This document shows, in pieces, positions 8,642 to 16,988 of a stretch of 64,000 nt of DNA. The DNA comes from Paenibacillus dokdonensis (GTDB lineage: Bacteria > Bacillota > Bacilli > Paenibacillales > Paenibacillaceae). A program made the position numbers and the translations under genes. The notes beneath the pieces were generated by a model. It was given only the letters and a program-made list of their open reading frames with translations, was not told the DNA's origin and did no database searches. The number at the start of each line of letters is the position of its first letter. The first letter of the stretch is position 1. The stretch lies in contig NZ_STGQ01000001.1 of NCBI RefSeq assembly GCF_004916975.1, forward strand, positions 1,636,993 to 1,700,992. Reading direction: 5' to 3'.

Positions 8642-9834
8642 TGCTCAAACGGTTAGCTATACTGCCTGCGCTCCTAGCGACGATCATATTCTTGTCCGGA
8701 TGTGTAGGGGAGCCGCGGTCGGAGACGATTGTCATTCCCGGCACGGAAGATGAGCATACTGCTGAATCCGGCAGCAAGCCGTTCCAAGTGAAAACCATAT
8801 ATCGCCTTCCGATTTCGGACACGGAAAACGATCAATTGCTTGGCTGGACGGATTCCGAATCTATTCTCGGCCTGTTCCAAGGCCCCGACTCGAAAATGAG
8901 CCGCACGCAATCTCTGCAGCGGCTCTCGCCGCCATACGTACAATTCGAAACGCTGCGAAGCGTGGACGTTGATCCTTGGAATCTCGAGCTGTCGCCAAAC
9001 GGAAAATATATCGCCGGTCCCAAGAATTCAGAAGATTCCACCTTACTGAAGTTGATCTCGCTTTCTGATGGACAGGAAACGATCATGGCCACCATCAAAT
9101 TTCGTCATGAGATGCTTCTGACAAAGCTCACTTGGTCGGATAACAGCAGATACATCTCATATCTCGTCACCGACATCGCCTCAGAAGCCGTCACAGGCCC
9201 CGTTAGTGGACAAGCCGATGTCGCCACTGGCCCTGTCGTCAAGCTTGCCGTGTACGACACAAATGCCCGGCAAGTCAAGTTCTATCCGCTGAAGGGACTC
9301 AAAGGTACTTTTGCCAAGGTGAAATTGTCAGATGATGGACAAAACATACTGATCGTTTGGGAGAAGAACGAGCGGACCGCAAGTATCGGCATGGGGACAA
9401 TCACAGGAAGCAGCATTAAAATCGAATACGAGCATCAGTCGGGGGAAGATCAGGTTGCGTGGCTTAATAAGGATCAGTTTGTGTTCCTTGGAACGGAAGG
9501 CACGTTATATGAGTACGATCGACGAAACATGGCTCTCTCCGTCCTGCTGGAGAACGTACTCAGCTTTCAATTATCGCAGGATCGGAAGTATATTGCTTAC
9601 TCCCAGCAAGAGAACGATTTAATCTCCATTTTTGCGGGCAAGCTTCAAGGAAACAACATCCTATATAAAGCATCGGTGTATCAGGGTGTCTACCCGTCGG
9701 GAATGTATTGGGGTGCTCAAAATGACCGTCTTCTGATCCATGGGCGAAAAATGTATTCCCCGGCAAAACAACCAAGGAATCCGGAGCCAAGTGTCGTCAT
9801 GAATAATCAACCGTTTATTATTAAGTTTCAATAG
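8638..9834 (+). CDS. Lipoprotein with WD40/TolB-like beta-propeller character
   Basis: 398 residues. Signal peptide with lipobox LSGC (cysteine about residue 22), so it is lipid-anchored on the outer face. The mature part has repeated strand patterns typical of TolB/WD40-like propellers: WNLELSPNGKYIAGPKNSED, LTWSDNSRYISYL, KVKLSDDGQNILIVWE, VAWLNKDQFVFLG, FQLSQDRKYIAYSQQ, about five or six blades. No catalytic motif is seen. The gene overlaps the kinase by 4 bp and so is translationally coupled to the two-component system; a sensor accessory or ligand-binding role is inference. A strong terminator follows. Confidence 0.75.
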   Translation: MMLKRLAILPALLATIIFLSGCVGEPRSETIVIPGTEDEHTAESGSKPFQVKTIYRLPISDTENDQLLGWTDSESILGLFQGPDSKMSRTQSLQRLSPPYVQFETLRSVDVDPWNLELSPNGKYIAGPKNSEDSTLLKLISLSDGQETIMATIKFRHEMLLTKLTWSDNSRYISYLVTDIASEAVTGPVSGQADVATGPVVKLAVYDTNARQVKFYPLKGLKGTFAKVKLSDDGQNILIVWEKNERTASIGMGTITGSSIKIEYEHQSGEDQVAWLNKDQFVFLGTEGTLYEYDRRNMALSVLLENVLSFQLSQDRKYIAYSQQENDLISIFAGKLQGNNILYKASVYQGVYPSGMYWGAQNDRLLIHGRKMYSPAKQPRNPEPSVVMNNQPFIIKFQ

Positions 9835-9885
9835 TTAACTTGACCCAAAACATATATATTTTTTTAATCATAGTATCCTTATTTA

Positions 9886-9929
9886 AGGCAGACCGAACAA
9901 AAAATAGTTCGGTCTGCCTACTTTTTTTT
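9886..9929 (+). terminator. Strong terminator ending the TCS-lipoprotein operon
   Basis: Perfect 13-bp stem: AGGCAGACCGAAC (9886-9898) with GTTCGGTCTGCCT (9907-9919), then A-C and eight T residues. Confidence 0.92.
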
Positions 9930-9936
9930 CGTGGTT

Positions 9937-10034
9937 CGATTCATTTAGCAAGTGGACAGCATGGATGGGTTTACATTAAATCAGGGGTGGCAGAAACGAA
10001 GGATGGCGGGCGCAGCTGGACCGTGCTACAATAA
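9937..10034 (+). pseudogene. C-terminal relic of a BNR/Asp-box repeat protein
   Basis: A short frame between the terminator and the next gene reads IHLASGQHGWVYIKSGVAET followed by KDGGRSWTVLQ and a stop at 10034. T-K-D-G-G-R-S-W matches the Asp-box motif S/T-x-D-x-G-x-T/S-W found in each blade of BNR propellers, and GQHGWVYI resembles the strand before it. No start codon or ribosome site belongs to it and a terminator lies just upstream. It is best read as the tail left after deletion of a larger gene. Confidence 0.5.
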
Positions 10035-10068
10035 ATTGTTGTTAGCATTGTACCGGAAAGGAAGCATC

Positions 10069-10992
10069 ATGAGAAAAACTGCACCGATACCTACCGCATT
10101 ACCATTAATTATCGGCATCATCGCCGTTTCGTTTTCATCTATTTTTGTAAAGTGGTCCTCTGCACCCGCATCCATCCAGGGAATGTACCGGCTTCTGTTT
10201 ACTGCCCTGTTTATGCTGCCGTTTATCCGGCCGCATCTTGCAGAGCTGAAGTCGCTTCCCTGGAAAAAAGTACTGATGTTGTCTGCATCCGGATTTTTCC
10301 TGGCACTGCATTTTTTGCTGTGGATGGGCTCACTCAAGCTGACGACCGTTTCGAGCTCGACGATTATTCTGGCGCTGGAGCCCGTGTTTATCGTCATCGG
10401 TGCATTCTTCATTTATAAGGAACGCACGTCATCGTTTGCGATGTTCGGCATGGGAGTCGCCATAATCGGAGCCGTTCTAATCGGCTGGGGCGATATTGGC
10501 GTTTCCCGGATCAATCTGATTGGAGATTTACTGTCTGTATTCGGCACATTGGCGGTTTCCGTTCATATGCTGATCGGTCAGAAAATGGTGATGCAGGTAT
10601 CTTCTTTTGTGTACAGCTTTGTCGTATTTCTATCTGCTACGATCGTATTTGCTGTATATAACCTGATTGGTGGAATTTCGTTTACGGCATATCCGGGTAA
10701 GGACTGGTGGATGTTTCTGCTCTTGGCGATCGTTCCAACGGTTTTTGGACATCTGCTATTCAACTGGCTGCTGCAGTATGTATCAGCCTCAACCATATCG
10801 ATGAGTATTTTGGGGGAACCGGTCGGGGCGAGTATTCTGGCATTTTTGCTGTTGAATGAACAGATGACCTGGTTTCAGATTATCGGCGGTATGTTGGCGA
10901 TCTCAGGCTTAGTCGTGTTCTTGAACGCAAATCGCGTAAAATGGAAGCCCAGAAGAAAACGGACGGCGGAACCACTGAAATCAGTTTCTTGA
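10069..10992 (+). CDS. DMT-superfamily (EamA) transporter
   Basis: 307 residues from ATG 10069, chosen because GGAAAGGAAG lies 6-8 bases upstream; a longer frame from 9952 would include the pseudogene region and has no ribosome site. Ten hydrophobic segments arranged as two EamA repeats: the first from residue ~10 with SSIFVKWSSAP, the second from ~150 with GDLLSVFGTLAVSVHMLIGQ. Each ends in the typical LEPVF and LGEPVGA motif, the latter followed by LLNEQMTWFQIIGG. A metabolite or drug exporter of the inner membrane is likely; the substrate cannot be predicted. The C-terminus is basic (KWKPRRKRT). Confidence 0.9.
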   Translation: MRKTAPIPTALPLIIGIIAVSFSSIFVKWSSAPASIQGMYRLLFTALFMLPFIRPHLAELKSLPWKKVLMLSASGFFLALHFLLWMGSLKLTTVSSSTIILALEPVFIVIGAFFIYKERTSSFAMFGMGVAIIGAVLIGWGDIGVSRINLIGDLLSVFGTLAVSVHMLIGQKMVMQVSSFVYSFVVFLSATIVFAVYNLIGGISFTAYPGKDWWMFLLLAIVPTVFGHLLFNWLLQYVSASTISMSILGEPVGASILAFLLLNEQMTWFQIIGGMLAISGLVVFLNANRVKWKPRRKRTAEPLKSVS

Positions 10993-11011
10993 TCATAGTG
11001 AAATTAATTAT

Positions 11012-11039
11012 AAGGGGCACCCTCAGGGGTGTCTTTTTT
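11012..11039 (+). terminator. Terminator after DMT transporter
   Basis: GGCACCC-TCA-GGGGTGTC hairpin followed by TTTTTTG. Confidence 0.8.
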
Positions 11040-11106
11040 GCTGTATCTACCCAAAGAAAAAACGCTCCAGAGAAAAAATAGAGGAATGTTTTATGAAGAA
11101 ATTTAA

Positions 11107-11121
11107 TAGTAATAATTACGA
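11107..11121 (+). promoter_or_regulatory. Zur-box-like palindrome 1 upstream of zinc operon
   Basis: TAGTAATAATTACGA resembles the Bacillus Zur box TCGTAATnATTACGA (7-1-7), with two mismatches in the left arm. Confidence 0.6.
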
Positions 11122-11164
11122 ATAACTTGCCAGCTTGCTTGATATGTGTTTTAATATGACTTAA

Positions 11165-11179
11165 ACGTAATGATTACGA
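11165..11179 (+). promoter_or_regulatory. Zur-box-like palindrome 2 upstream of zinc operon
   Basis: ACGTAATGATTACGA matches TCGTAATnATTACGA at all but the first base. Best of three copies in this intergenic region. Confidence 0.75.
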
Positions 11180-11263
11180 ATAAGCAGAAGAGGCTCATTC
11201 ATCCGTACTTGTATGTGCGTAATCAGCGAAAAGGTAAAGAATATTTTTTTTGATCTTTTTTAA

Positions 11264-11278
11264 TCGTAATTATTACTA
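11264..11278 (+). promoter_or_regulatory. Zur-box-like palindrome 3, next to adcC start
   Basis: TCGTAATTATTACTA matches the Zur box except for the last two bases of the right arm. It lies 23 bp before adcC and just before its AAGGAGG ribosome site, so binding here would block transcription. The three boxes account for most of the 309-bp gap between 10993 and 11301. Confidence 0.7.
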
Positions 11279-11301
11279 TTAATTAAATAAGGAGGATACA
11301 T

Positions 11302-11961
11302 ATGATCCTTTGCTCATTACGCGATATTGTTTTTGGGTACGAGAATGAACCTGTCATCAGGAATGTATCGGTGGATATTCATGCCGGAGAATTTATCGCC
11401 GTTAGCGGGCCGAATGGGGCGGCCAAAACAACACTATTAAAGCTGATTCTTGGTCTGATTAAGCCGTGGAGCGGCAGTATTCAGTTCACACCGGAATTTA
11501 GCGGGAGTTCTGTGGCTTATGTTCCCCAGCAGGCTTCTTCTTTTAATTCCGGCTTTCCCAGCAAGGTGATTGAACTCGTAAGATCGGGATGTTATACGGA
11601 GCTTGGCTTGTTCCGGCGGTTTCATAGGGAGCAGCATGCGCTGGTGGAAGAGATATTGAGAGAGGTCGGACTATGGGAGCTGCGGAACCGGAAAATCGGG
11701 GAATTGTCAGGAGGGCAAAAGCAGCGCGCTTGTATTGCCAGAGCCATGGTCCAGCAGCCTGATCTGCTGGTTTTGGATGAGCCTGTGACAGGTATGGATG
11801 CGGCAAGCCGGGTTCGCTTTTATGAATGGATGCGGAATTTGGTCAAGACGCAAGGCAAGACGGTGATTATGGTGACCCATGGTTTGGATGAAGCAAGGGA
11901 TTATCTTGACCGCGTGATTTATTTGGAAGGAAAGGAAGAGACCGACCATGTTTCAATATGA
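11302..11961 (+). CDS. adcC: Zinc ABC transporter ATP-binding protein
   Basis: 219 residues. Walker A reads GPNGAAKTT, with alanine in place of the glycine before the lysine; to my recollection streptococcal AdcC has the same NGAAKTT, so it marks the family rather than a defect. Q-loop YVPQQASSFNSGFP, signature LSGGQKQR, Walker B LLVLDEP, and H-loop MVTHG follow in order. FNSGFP after the Q-loop is typical of zinc/manganese transporters. It powers uptake through AdcB with substrate delivered by AdcA. AAGGAGG precedes ATG 11302, and the stop overlaps the adcB start by 14 bp. Presumed to be Zur-repressed from the boxes upstream. Confidence 0.9.
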   Translation: MILCSLRDIVFGYENEPVIRNVSVDIHAGEFIAVSGPNGAAKTTLLKLILGLIKPWSGSIQFTPEFSGSSVAYVPQQASSFNSGFPSKVIELVRSGCYTELGLFRRFHREQHALVEEILREVGLWELRNRKIGELSGGQKQRACIARAMVQQPDLLVLDEPVTGMDAASRVRFYEWMRNLVKTQGKTVIMVTHGLDEARDYLDRVIYLEGKEETDHVSI

Positions 11962-12826
11962 TTTTATGCAGCGGGCTTTTTTGGCAGGCGGTCTAATCGC
12001 GCTGATTGCTCCGTTACTCGGTGTGTACCTGGTTTTACGCAGGCAATCGCTGATGTCGGATACACTCTCGCATGTGTCGATGGCTGGCGTAGCGCTTGGA
12101 ACTGTGCTGCATGTGAGCCCTGTCCTGTGCGGTTTCCTGTTTGCCGTTATGGGCGGCTTGATGATCGAACAGCTGCGGCGGACTTACAAAACGTATAGCG
12201 AAGTCCCGGTGGCGATCATTATGACTTCAGGCCTTGCACTTGCAATGGTGCTGATGAGCCTGAAAACCACACTGAATAAAAGCTTCAGCTCTTATCTGTT
12301 TGGTTCAATTGTAGCTGTAAGCAGCTCCCAGCTCATCATTATTGCGGTTGTTACATTGATCGGACTTCTTTTCTTTATGCTACTCCGCAGACCGCTTTAC
12401 AGCTTGACGTTTGAAGAAGATACCGCAGCGGTGAGTGGTGTGCGGGTCAAAATGCTGTCGTTTGCTTTTGCGGTCGTGGCAGGCATGATTGTTGCGGCTG
12501 CCATGCCGATTGTCGGCGTGCTGCTGGTATCATCGCTCATCGTGTTGCCATCCGCTTTTGCACTCCGCTTTGCTGGGAGCTTCGTCTCTGCTTCCGTTCT
12601 TGCGGTTGTCACCGGCATGGCCGGAGTCTTCAGCGGTCTGACGGCATCCTATTATACGGATACGCCTCCGGGAGGAAGCATTGCCCTGATTCTATTGATC
12701 ATTCTTTTGGCAGGCATCGGCTTGCAGCGTGCGGTAAAACTGGCGAAAAAGCGTCGCACGGGTAAAACAGAAGCTATATTACGTCAACAAACCAACCAAA
12801 CCATACATGAAGGAGTTTTAAAGTAA
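11948..12826 (+). CDS. adcB: Zinc ABC transporter permease
   Basis: 292 residues with about eight or nine transmembrane segments, ABC-3 permease family. Family landmarks: LVLRRQSLMSDTLSHVSMAG near the N-terminus (the cytoplasmic coupling region), LTFEEDTAAVSGVRV in the middle and AAAMPIVGVLLVSSLIVLPS. Forms the membrane channel for the AdcC ATPase. The start overlaps the end of adcC, and the stop TAA shares its last base with the ATG of adcA, so the three genes are translationally coupled. Confidence 0.92.
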   Translation: MFQYDFMQRAFLAGGLIALIAPLLGVYLVLRRQSLMSDTLSHVSMAGVALGTVLHVSPVLCGFLFAVMGGLMIEQLRRTYKTYSEVPVAIIMTSGLALAMVLMSLKTTLNKSFSSYLFGSIVAVSSSQLIIIAVVTLIGLLFFMLLRRPLYSLTFEEDTAAVSGVRVKMLSFAFAVVAGMIVAAAMPIVGVLLVSSLIVLPSAFALRFAGSFVSASVLAVVTGMAGVFSGLTASYYTDTPPGGSIALILLIILLAGIGLQRAVKLAKKRRTGKTEAILRQQTNQTIHEGVLK

Positions 12827-13827
12827 TGAAAAAATGGATTCCATACGTATCAGCATTAACAATGGTTGTTCTAGCTGCTAGTATCACAGGCTGTGGAGCT
12901 ACTCAAGAAGACAACGCACCGGTATCAGAGCCAGCGGCATCGGCTTCAGCTCCAAGTAAGCTTCAAATCGAAACAAGCTTTTACCCGATGCATGAGTTTG
13001 CCAGCCAGGTAGCGGGGGATTTGGCGGATGTACATCTGCTGATTCCGCCAGGCGTGGAACCTCATGACTGGGAGCCTACTCCGCAGGATATTGGAAAGAT
13101 AGAGAAAGCGGATGTTCTCATCTATAACGGTGCAGGGATGGAAGGCTGGGTGGACCAGGTATTGGCCAGCTCGAATCATAAGGGTCTGAACATTGTCGAG
13201 GCAAGTAAAGGACTCGAACTCATGGAGAGCAGCGCTGAAGAAGAGGAACACGCTGATGATGAAGCGGGCCATGATCATCATGAAGATGCACATGAACATG
13301 GGGGGCTGGATCCGCATGTGTGGTTATCTCCGAAGCTGGCGATTCAGGAAGTTCGTAATATTGAGGCTGCGTTGATCGCGAAGGCTCCGGAACATAAGGA
13401 TGAGTTTGCCAAGAATGCGGATACTTACGTCGCTAAACTTGAAGCGCTGGATGCGGACTATCAAAAAGAGCTGGGAAGCACCAAACGCAAAGATTTTATT
13501 ACCCAGCATGCCGCGTTTGGATATCTGGCCAAAACCTACGGACTAACACAGGTCCCGATTGCAGGGCTGTCTCCTGAGCAGGAGCCATCTGCGTCGGCCA
13601 TGACCGAAGTTGTGAAATTTGCCAAAGAGCATCAAGTGAAGACGATTTTCTTCGAGACGCTGGTTTCCTCCCAAGTCGCGGATACAATTGCCCGGGAGAT
13701 CAGTGCATCCACCGCAGTCCTGAATCCGCTTGAAGGACTTACCGAGGAAGAGCAGGCAAATCATCAGGATTACATCTCTGTCATGCGTGCTAATCTGGAG
13801 GCATTGAAGAAAGCGCTGGATGAGTAA
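12826..13827 (+). CDS. adcA: Zinc-binding lipoprotein of ABC transporter
   Basis: 333 residues. Signal peptide with lipobox ITGC; mature cluster A-I binding protein (ZnuA/AdcA). A His/Asp/Glu-rich loop at residues ~138-160 (HADDEAGHDHHEDAHEHGG) is the hallmark of zinc rather than manganese binders. Metal ligands are likely the His in LIPPGVEPHDWEPTP, the DPHVWLSP His, the His in FITQHAAFGYLA and the late acidic residue near LNPLEGL. It lacks the extra C-terminal ZinT domain of longer streptococcal AdcA. Last gene of the overlapping cluster; 72 bp to the metallochaperone gene. Confidence 0.93.
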   Translation: MKKWIPYVSALTMVVLAASITGCGATQEDNAPVSEPAASASAPSKLQIETSFYPMHEFASQVAGDLADVHLLIPPGVEPHDWEPTPQDIGKIEKADVLIYNGAGMEGWVDQVLASSNHKGLNIVEASKGLELMESSAEEEEHADDEAGHDHHEDAHEHGGLDPHVWLSPKLAIQEVRNIEAALIAKAPEHKDEFAKNADTYVAKLEALDADYQKELGSTKRKDFITQHAAFGYLAKTYGLTQVPIAGLSPEQEPSASAMTEVVKFAKEHQVKTIFFETLVSSQVADTIAREISASTAVLNPLEGLTEEEQANHQDYISVMRANLEALKKALDE

Positions 13828-13899
13828 ATTTCGCTATTAACAATAGAATGCTGCAGATGACCTCAACGAATCATTTAAACATGAAGGGATTGTGAAAAT

Positions 13900-15090
13900 A
13901 TGAGTCAAAGTAAGATACCGGTGACCGTTCTGAGTGGATATCTCGGTTCAGGCAAAACGACGGTACTCAATCATGTGCTGAATAATCGGGAAGGAATGAA
14001 GGTTGCCGTCATCGTAAATGACATGAGCGAGGTTAATGTGGACGCTGCGCTTGTACAATCTGGCTCCAGTCTCTCCCGTACCGAAGAGAAGCTTGTAGAA
14101 ATGTCCAACGGCTGCATATGCTGCACATTGCGGGACGATCTGCTGCTTGAAGTTAAAAAACTCGCGGAAGAAGGGCGGTTCGATTATATTCTAATTGAAT
14201 CGACAGGAATCTCCGAACCAATACCCGTCGCCCAAACCTTCAGCTATATTGATGAGGAATCCGGCATCGATCTGACAAAGTTTGCCCGTCTCGACTGCAT
14301 GGTGACCGTTGTGGATGCATACCGTTTCTGGAAGGACTTCGGTTCCGGTGATACATTGCTGGACCGGGCTGAGGCTTCAGGTGATAGCGATGACCGGGAT
14401 GTCGTGGACCTGCTGATCGATCAGATTGAAACCTGTGATGTTCTGCTTCTGAACAAATGTGACCTCGTAGGAGAAGAAGAGCTGAACCGGCTTGAGGGAC
14501 TGCTGCGCAAACTTCAGCCTTCGGCAGCATGCATCCGCATCGTGAACGGACAAGTTAAACCATCTCTCATTATGAATACAGGCTTGTTTAATTTTGAAAA
14601 AGCAAGCATGTCCGCCGGCTGGATTCAGGAGCTTGAGAAGGAAAGCCACACGCCGGAAACCGAGGAATATGGCATCAGTTCATTCGTTTATCGTAAACGG
14701 GCGCCTTTCCATCCGGGGCGTTTGGCGGAAATGATGTCGGATTGGCCGGAAGAAGTCGTTCGTGCCAAGGGCTTGGTATGGCTGGCGGTTAAAGATGATG
14801 TGGCTGCAAGCTTCAGCCAGGCGGGACCCTCCATACAATTTGGACCTGCTGGGTACTGGCTCGCGGCAATGCCGGAAGCGGAACAAAAAGAAATATTGGA
14901 GTCTGAGCCGGCTCTTCAGCGCAAATGGGACGGTACATGGGGTGATCGGATGAACGAAATTGTACTGATCGGCATGGATATGGACCGTGAAGCCATAGAA
15001 GATCAGTTTGATGCATGTATTCTTACACCGGAAGAGATGAATTCGGACTGGTCCAGATTCCAAAATCCACTGCCATGGATGACCATATAA
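13900..15090 (+). CDS. yciC: COG0523 GTPase, zinc metallochaperone (YciC/ZagA type)
   Basis: 396 residues, the same size as B. subtilis YciC (recalled). Walker [10 protein letters not shown] (13-21), the diagnostic metal motif GCICCT with C72, C74, C75, Walker B-like [11 protein letters not shown], and the guanine-specificity motif LNKCDL. The C-terminal CobW_C domain runs from about residue 255 to the end. Such proteins deliver zinc to client enzymes under zinc limitation and are members of the Zur regulon in Bacillus. Placement directly after adcCBA fits. No Zur box is seen in the 72-bp gap, so it is probably co-transcribed with adcA. Client enzyme unknown. Confidence 0.88.
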   Translation: MSQSKIPVTVLSGYLGSGKTTVLNHVLNNREGMKVAVIVNDMSEVNVDAALVQSGSSLSRTEEKLVEMSNGCICCTLRDDLLLEVKKLAEEGRFDYILIESTGISEPIPVAQTFSYIDEESGIDLTKFARLDCMVTVVDAYRFWKDFGSGDTLLDRAEASGDSDDRDVVDLLIDQIETCDVLLLNKCDLVGEEELNRLEGLLRKLQPSAACIRIVNGQVKPSLIMNTGLFNFEKASMSAGWIQELEKESHTPETEEYGISSFVYRKRAPFHPGRLAEMMSDWPEEVVRAKGLVWLAVKDDVAASFSQAGPSIQFGPAGYWLAAMPEAEQKEILESEPALQRKWDGTWGDRMNEIVLIGMDMDREAIEDQFDACILTPEEMNSDWSRFQNPLPWMTI

Positions 15091-15114
15091 TTGAATGATA
15101 AGTAACAGGAATAA

Positions 15115-15142
15115 AAAGGCCGCCAATTTTGGCGGTCTTTTT
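15115..15142 (+). terminator. Terminator ending the zinc locus
   Basis: CCGCCAA (15120-15126) pairs with TTGGCGG (15129-15135), then a C-T-rich tail. Confidence 0.8.
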
Positions 15143-15184
15143 ATGTAAGTTTCATTTCTTTTCATTTTATAATAAGTTAAAATT

Positions 15185-15275
15185 GTTAAATGACTAATTC
15201 CGTTATTCAGCTTCATTATTATTCAGTTATTCTAAAACCGATGGTTTACTGTGTTATAAAAATCGTTAAATGACT
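15185..15275. repeat. Two direct copies of GTTAAATGACT upstream of YolD-like gene
   Basis: GTTAAATGACT occurs at 15185-15195 and again at 15265-15275, exactly 80 bp apart, in the AT-rich leader before the YolD-like gene. The second copy is 16 bp before the start codon. Could be a regulator site; no known motif matches. Confidence 0.35.
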
Positions 15276-15291
15276 TCTGGGGGTAATATAT

Positions 15292-15543
15292 ATGGCTAAA
15301 TCAAAAGTTCCAAAGAGACCAACTAGAGATGAATTTGTTTTAGAAGAGTTGGGGAATCAGTTAACTGAGGCATTTCAAGAGGATTCGGAGATCGTTTTGA
15401 CGGTGTGGGGTAGGGAAGAGACCGTGCGAGGACAGATAGATCTGATGGATTCCCGGACAGGTAAGGTCCATATCAGACAAGATGGGGCCATCACGAAGGT
15501 TCCATTTATGGACATCATGTCCGTAAATTATCCAAGAGATTAA
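15292..15543 (+). CDS. YolD-like small protein
   Basis: 83 residues. The C-terminal part (VLTVWGREETVRGQIDLMDS, then KVHIRQDGAITKVPFMDIMS) follows the YolD-like pattern of a small beta-barrel-like domain ending in a conserved I/VPF-x-D/E-I motif. In Bacillus such proteins are often paired with a Y-family polymerase (UvrX); no polymerase gene is nearby, so it is a solitary copy. The role is unclear. CTGGGGG lies 8-10 bases before ATG 15292. Confidence 0.7.
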   Translation: MAKSKVPKRPTRDEFVLEELGNQLTEAFQEDSEIVLTVWGREETVRGQIDLMDSRTGKVHIRQDGAITKVPFMDIMSVNYPRD

Positions 15544-15648
15544 TAAGCAATCATATTCTTTTTAATAGCGATATGTCGATGATCTCTCTCTCTAAATAAA
15601 CTTTCAAAGCTCCGGGCAAACTAGGGGAAAAGCCGTGGAGGAAAGCAC

Positions 15649-16785
15649 ATGAAAGCAGTGACGTACCAAGGACGCAAAAAGGTTGAAGTGAAGGAGGTCC
15701 GGGATCCCGGGCTGGAGAAAAAAGACGATATATTGGTCAAAATCACGACAACTGCGATTTGCGGCTCAGATCTCCATATCTATCATGGTCTGATTCCCGG
15801 TATGTACGACAACTATGTCATTGGCCATGAGCCAATGGGCATCGTAGAGGAAGTAGGTCCGGATGTGACCCGTGTGAAAAAAGGGGACAGGGTCATCATT
15901 CCGTTCAACGTATCCTGCGGACAGTGCTTTTACTGCCAAAACCAGATGGAGAGCCAGTGTGATAATTCCAACGATGCCAGAGATACGGGCGGGTACTTTG
16001 GGTATTCGGAAACCTTCGGTGGTTATATGGGAGGGCAGGCTGAGCTGCTTCGGGTTCCTTATGGAAACTTTGTTCCCTTTGTCGTGCCGGAAGAAGCGGA
16101 GCTGGAGGATGAACAGATCCTCTTTTTATCCGACATCATGCCCACGGCCTTCTGGGGTGTAGACAACGCTGGGGTAAAACCCGGGGACACCGTGGTCATT
16201 CTCGGCTGTGGCCCGGTAGGGCTGCTTGCACAGAAGTTCGCTTGGAAGAAAGGCGCAAAGCGTGTCATTGCCGTCGATTACGTGGACTACAGGCTGCAGC
16301 ATGCCAAAAAATTCAACCATGTGGAGACATACAATTTTGAAGCTATGGAAGATCTCGACAAGTACCTGCTCGAGTTAACCAAAGGTGGTGGTGATGTCGT
16401 GATCGATTGTGTGGGTCTGGACGCGAAACGGACTCCGATGGAAAAGGTTGAGACCACACTCAAGCTTCAAGGCGGCTCTCTTGGAGCTTTCGATATGGCC
16501 GCTAACATTGTTCGTAAATTCGGTACCATTTCGGTTGTTGGCGTTTATGGACTGAAGTACAACATGTTCCCGTTTGGTCATTTATTCGAGCGGAACATTA
16601 CGGTTAAGATGGGGCAGGCACCTGTCATTCACTACATGCCGGAGCTGTTTAAGATGATCAAAGCCGGTGAAATTGATGCAACGGACATCATTACCCATAG
16701 GCTTCCTATATCAGAAGCCGAGCATGCGTATAAAATATTTGACAGTAAGGATGACAACTGTATTAAAGTGGTGTTAAAGCCTTAA
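15649..16785 (+). CDS. Zinc-dependent alcohol dehydrogenase (MDR family)
   Basis: 378 residues. Catalytic zinc ligands C38 (ICGSD), H60 and E61 (IGHEP); structural zinc ligands C90, C93, C96 and C104, all present. The Rossmann nucleotide fold is around [10 protein letters not shown], with AVDYVDYRL placing an Asp at the ribose site, favouring NAD. The overall shape and the inserted segment around [20 protein letters not shown] resemble the glutathione-independent formaldehyde-dehydrogenase-like branch. Substrate not determinable. GGAGGAAAGC precedes ATG 15649 and a terminator follows, so it is monocistronic. Confidence 0.9.
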   Translation: MKAVTYQGRKKVEVKEVRDPGLEKKDDILVKITTTAICGSDLHIYHGLIPGMYDNYVIGHEPMGIVEEVGPDVTRVKKGDRVIIPFNVSCGQCFYCQNQMESQCDNSNDARDTGGYFGYSETFGGYMGGQAELLRVPYGNFVPFVVPEEAELEDEQILFLSDIMPTAFWGVDNAGVKPGDTVVILGCGPVGLLAQKFAWKKGAKRVIAVDYVDYRLQHAKKFNHVETYNFEAMEDLDKYLLELTKGGGDVVIDCVGLDAKRTPMEKVETTLKLQGGSLGAFDMAANIVRKFGTISVVGVYGLKYNMFPFGHLFERNITVKMGQAPVIHYMPELFKMIKAGEIDATDIITHRLPISEAEHAYKIFDSKDDNCIKVVLKP

Positions 16786-16808
16786 GCAAACACAAACGTA
16801 TACACAAA

Positions 16809-16840
16809 AGCGGATGACCAGCGGCCATCCGCTTTTTTTG
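16809..16840 (+). terminator. Terminator after alcohol dehydrogenase
   Basis: AGCGGATG (16809-16816) with CATCCGCT (16826-16833), then seven T. Confidence 0.88.
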
Positions 16841-16939
16841 TTCAATTGCAAAGAAATAGATCATAGATTTTTCAACTTTTTTGAAGAGATTATTCCATGT
16901 TCGCCGCCGGTTCATCCCGATACAATGAAGCTACAATTA

Positions 16940-16953
16940 TGAAAACGCTTCCC
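16940..16953 (+). promoter_or_regulatory. cre-like site upstream of sugar ABC operon
   Basis: TGAAAACGCTTCCC matches 12 of 14 positions of the CcpA cre consensus TGWNANCGNTNWCA, with a perfect TGAAAACGCTT core. It lies 36 bp before the ATPase gene, downstream of a possible TACAAT -10 at 16921. Catabolite repression of a sugar transporter is plausible; binding is unproven. Confidence 0.45.
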
Positions 16954-16988
16954 AAACATACAGAAACAGCAGAAACGGGGGATAAAGG

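Noticed and set aside
9840..10034. Short frame of 64 codons between lipoprotein and DMT genes taken as a gene
   Set aside because: It runs through a strong terminator and lacks a ribosome site; only its end is meaningful, as a relic.
11395..11440. Walker A of the zinc ATPase has Ala before Lys (GPNGAAKTT), suggesting a dead ATPase
   Set aside because: To my recollection streptococcal AdcC proteins carry the same NGAAKTT; other ATPase motifs are intact.
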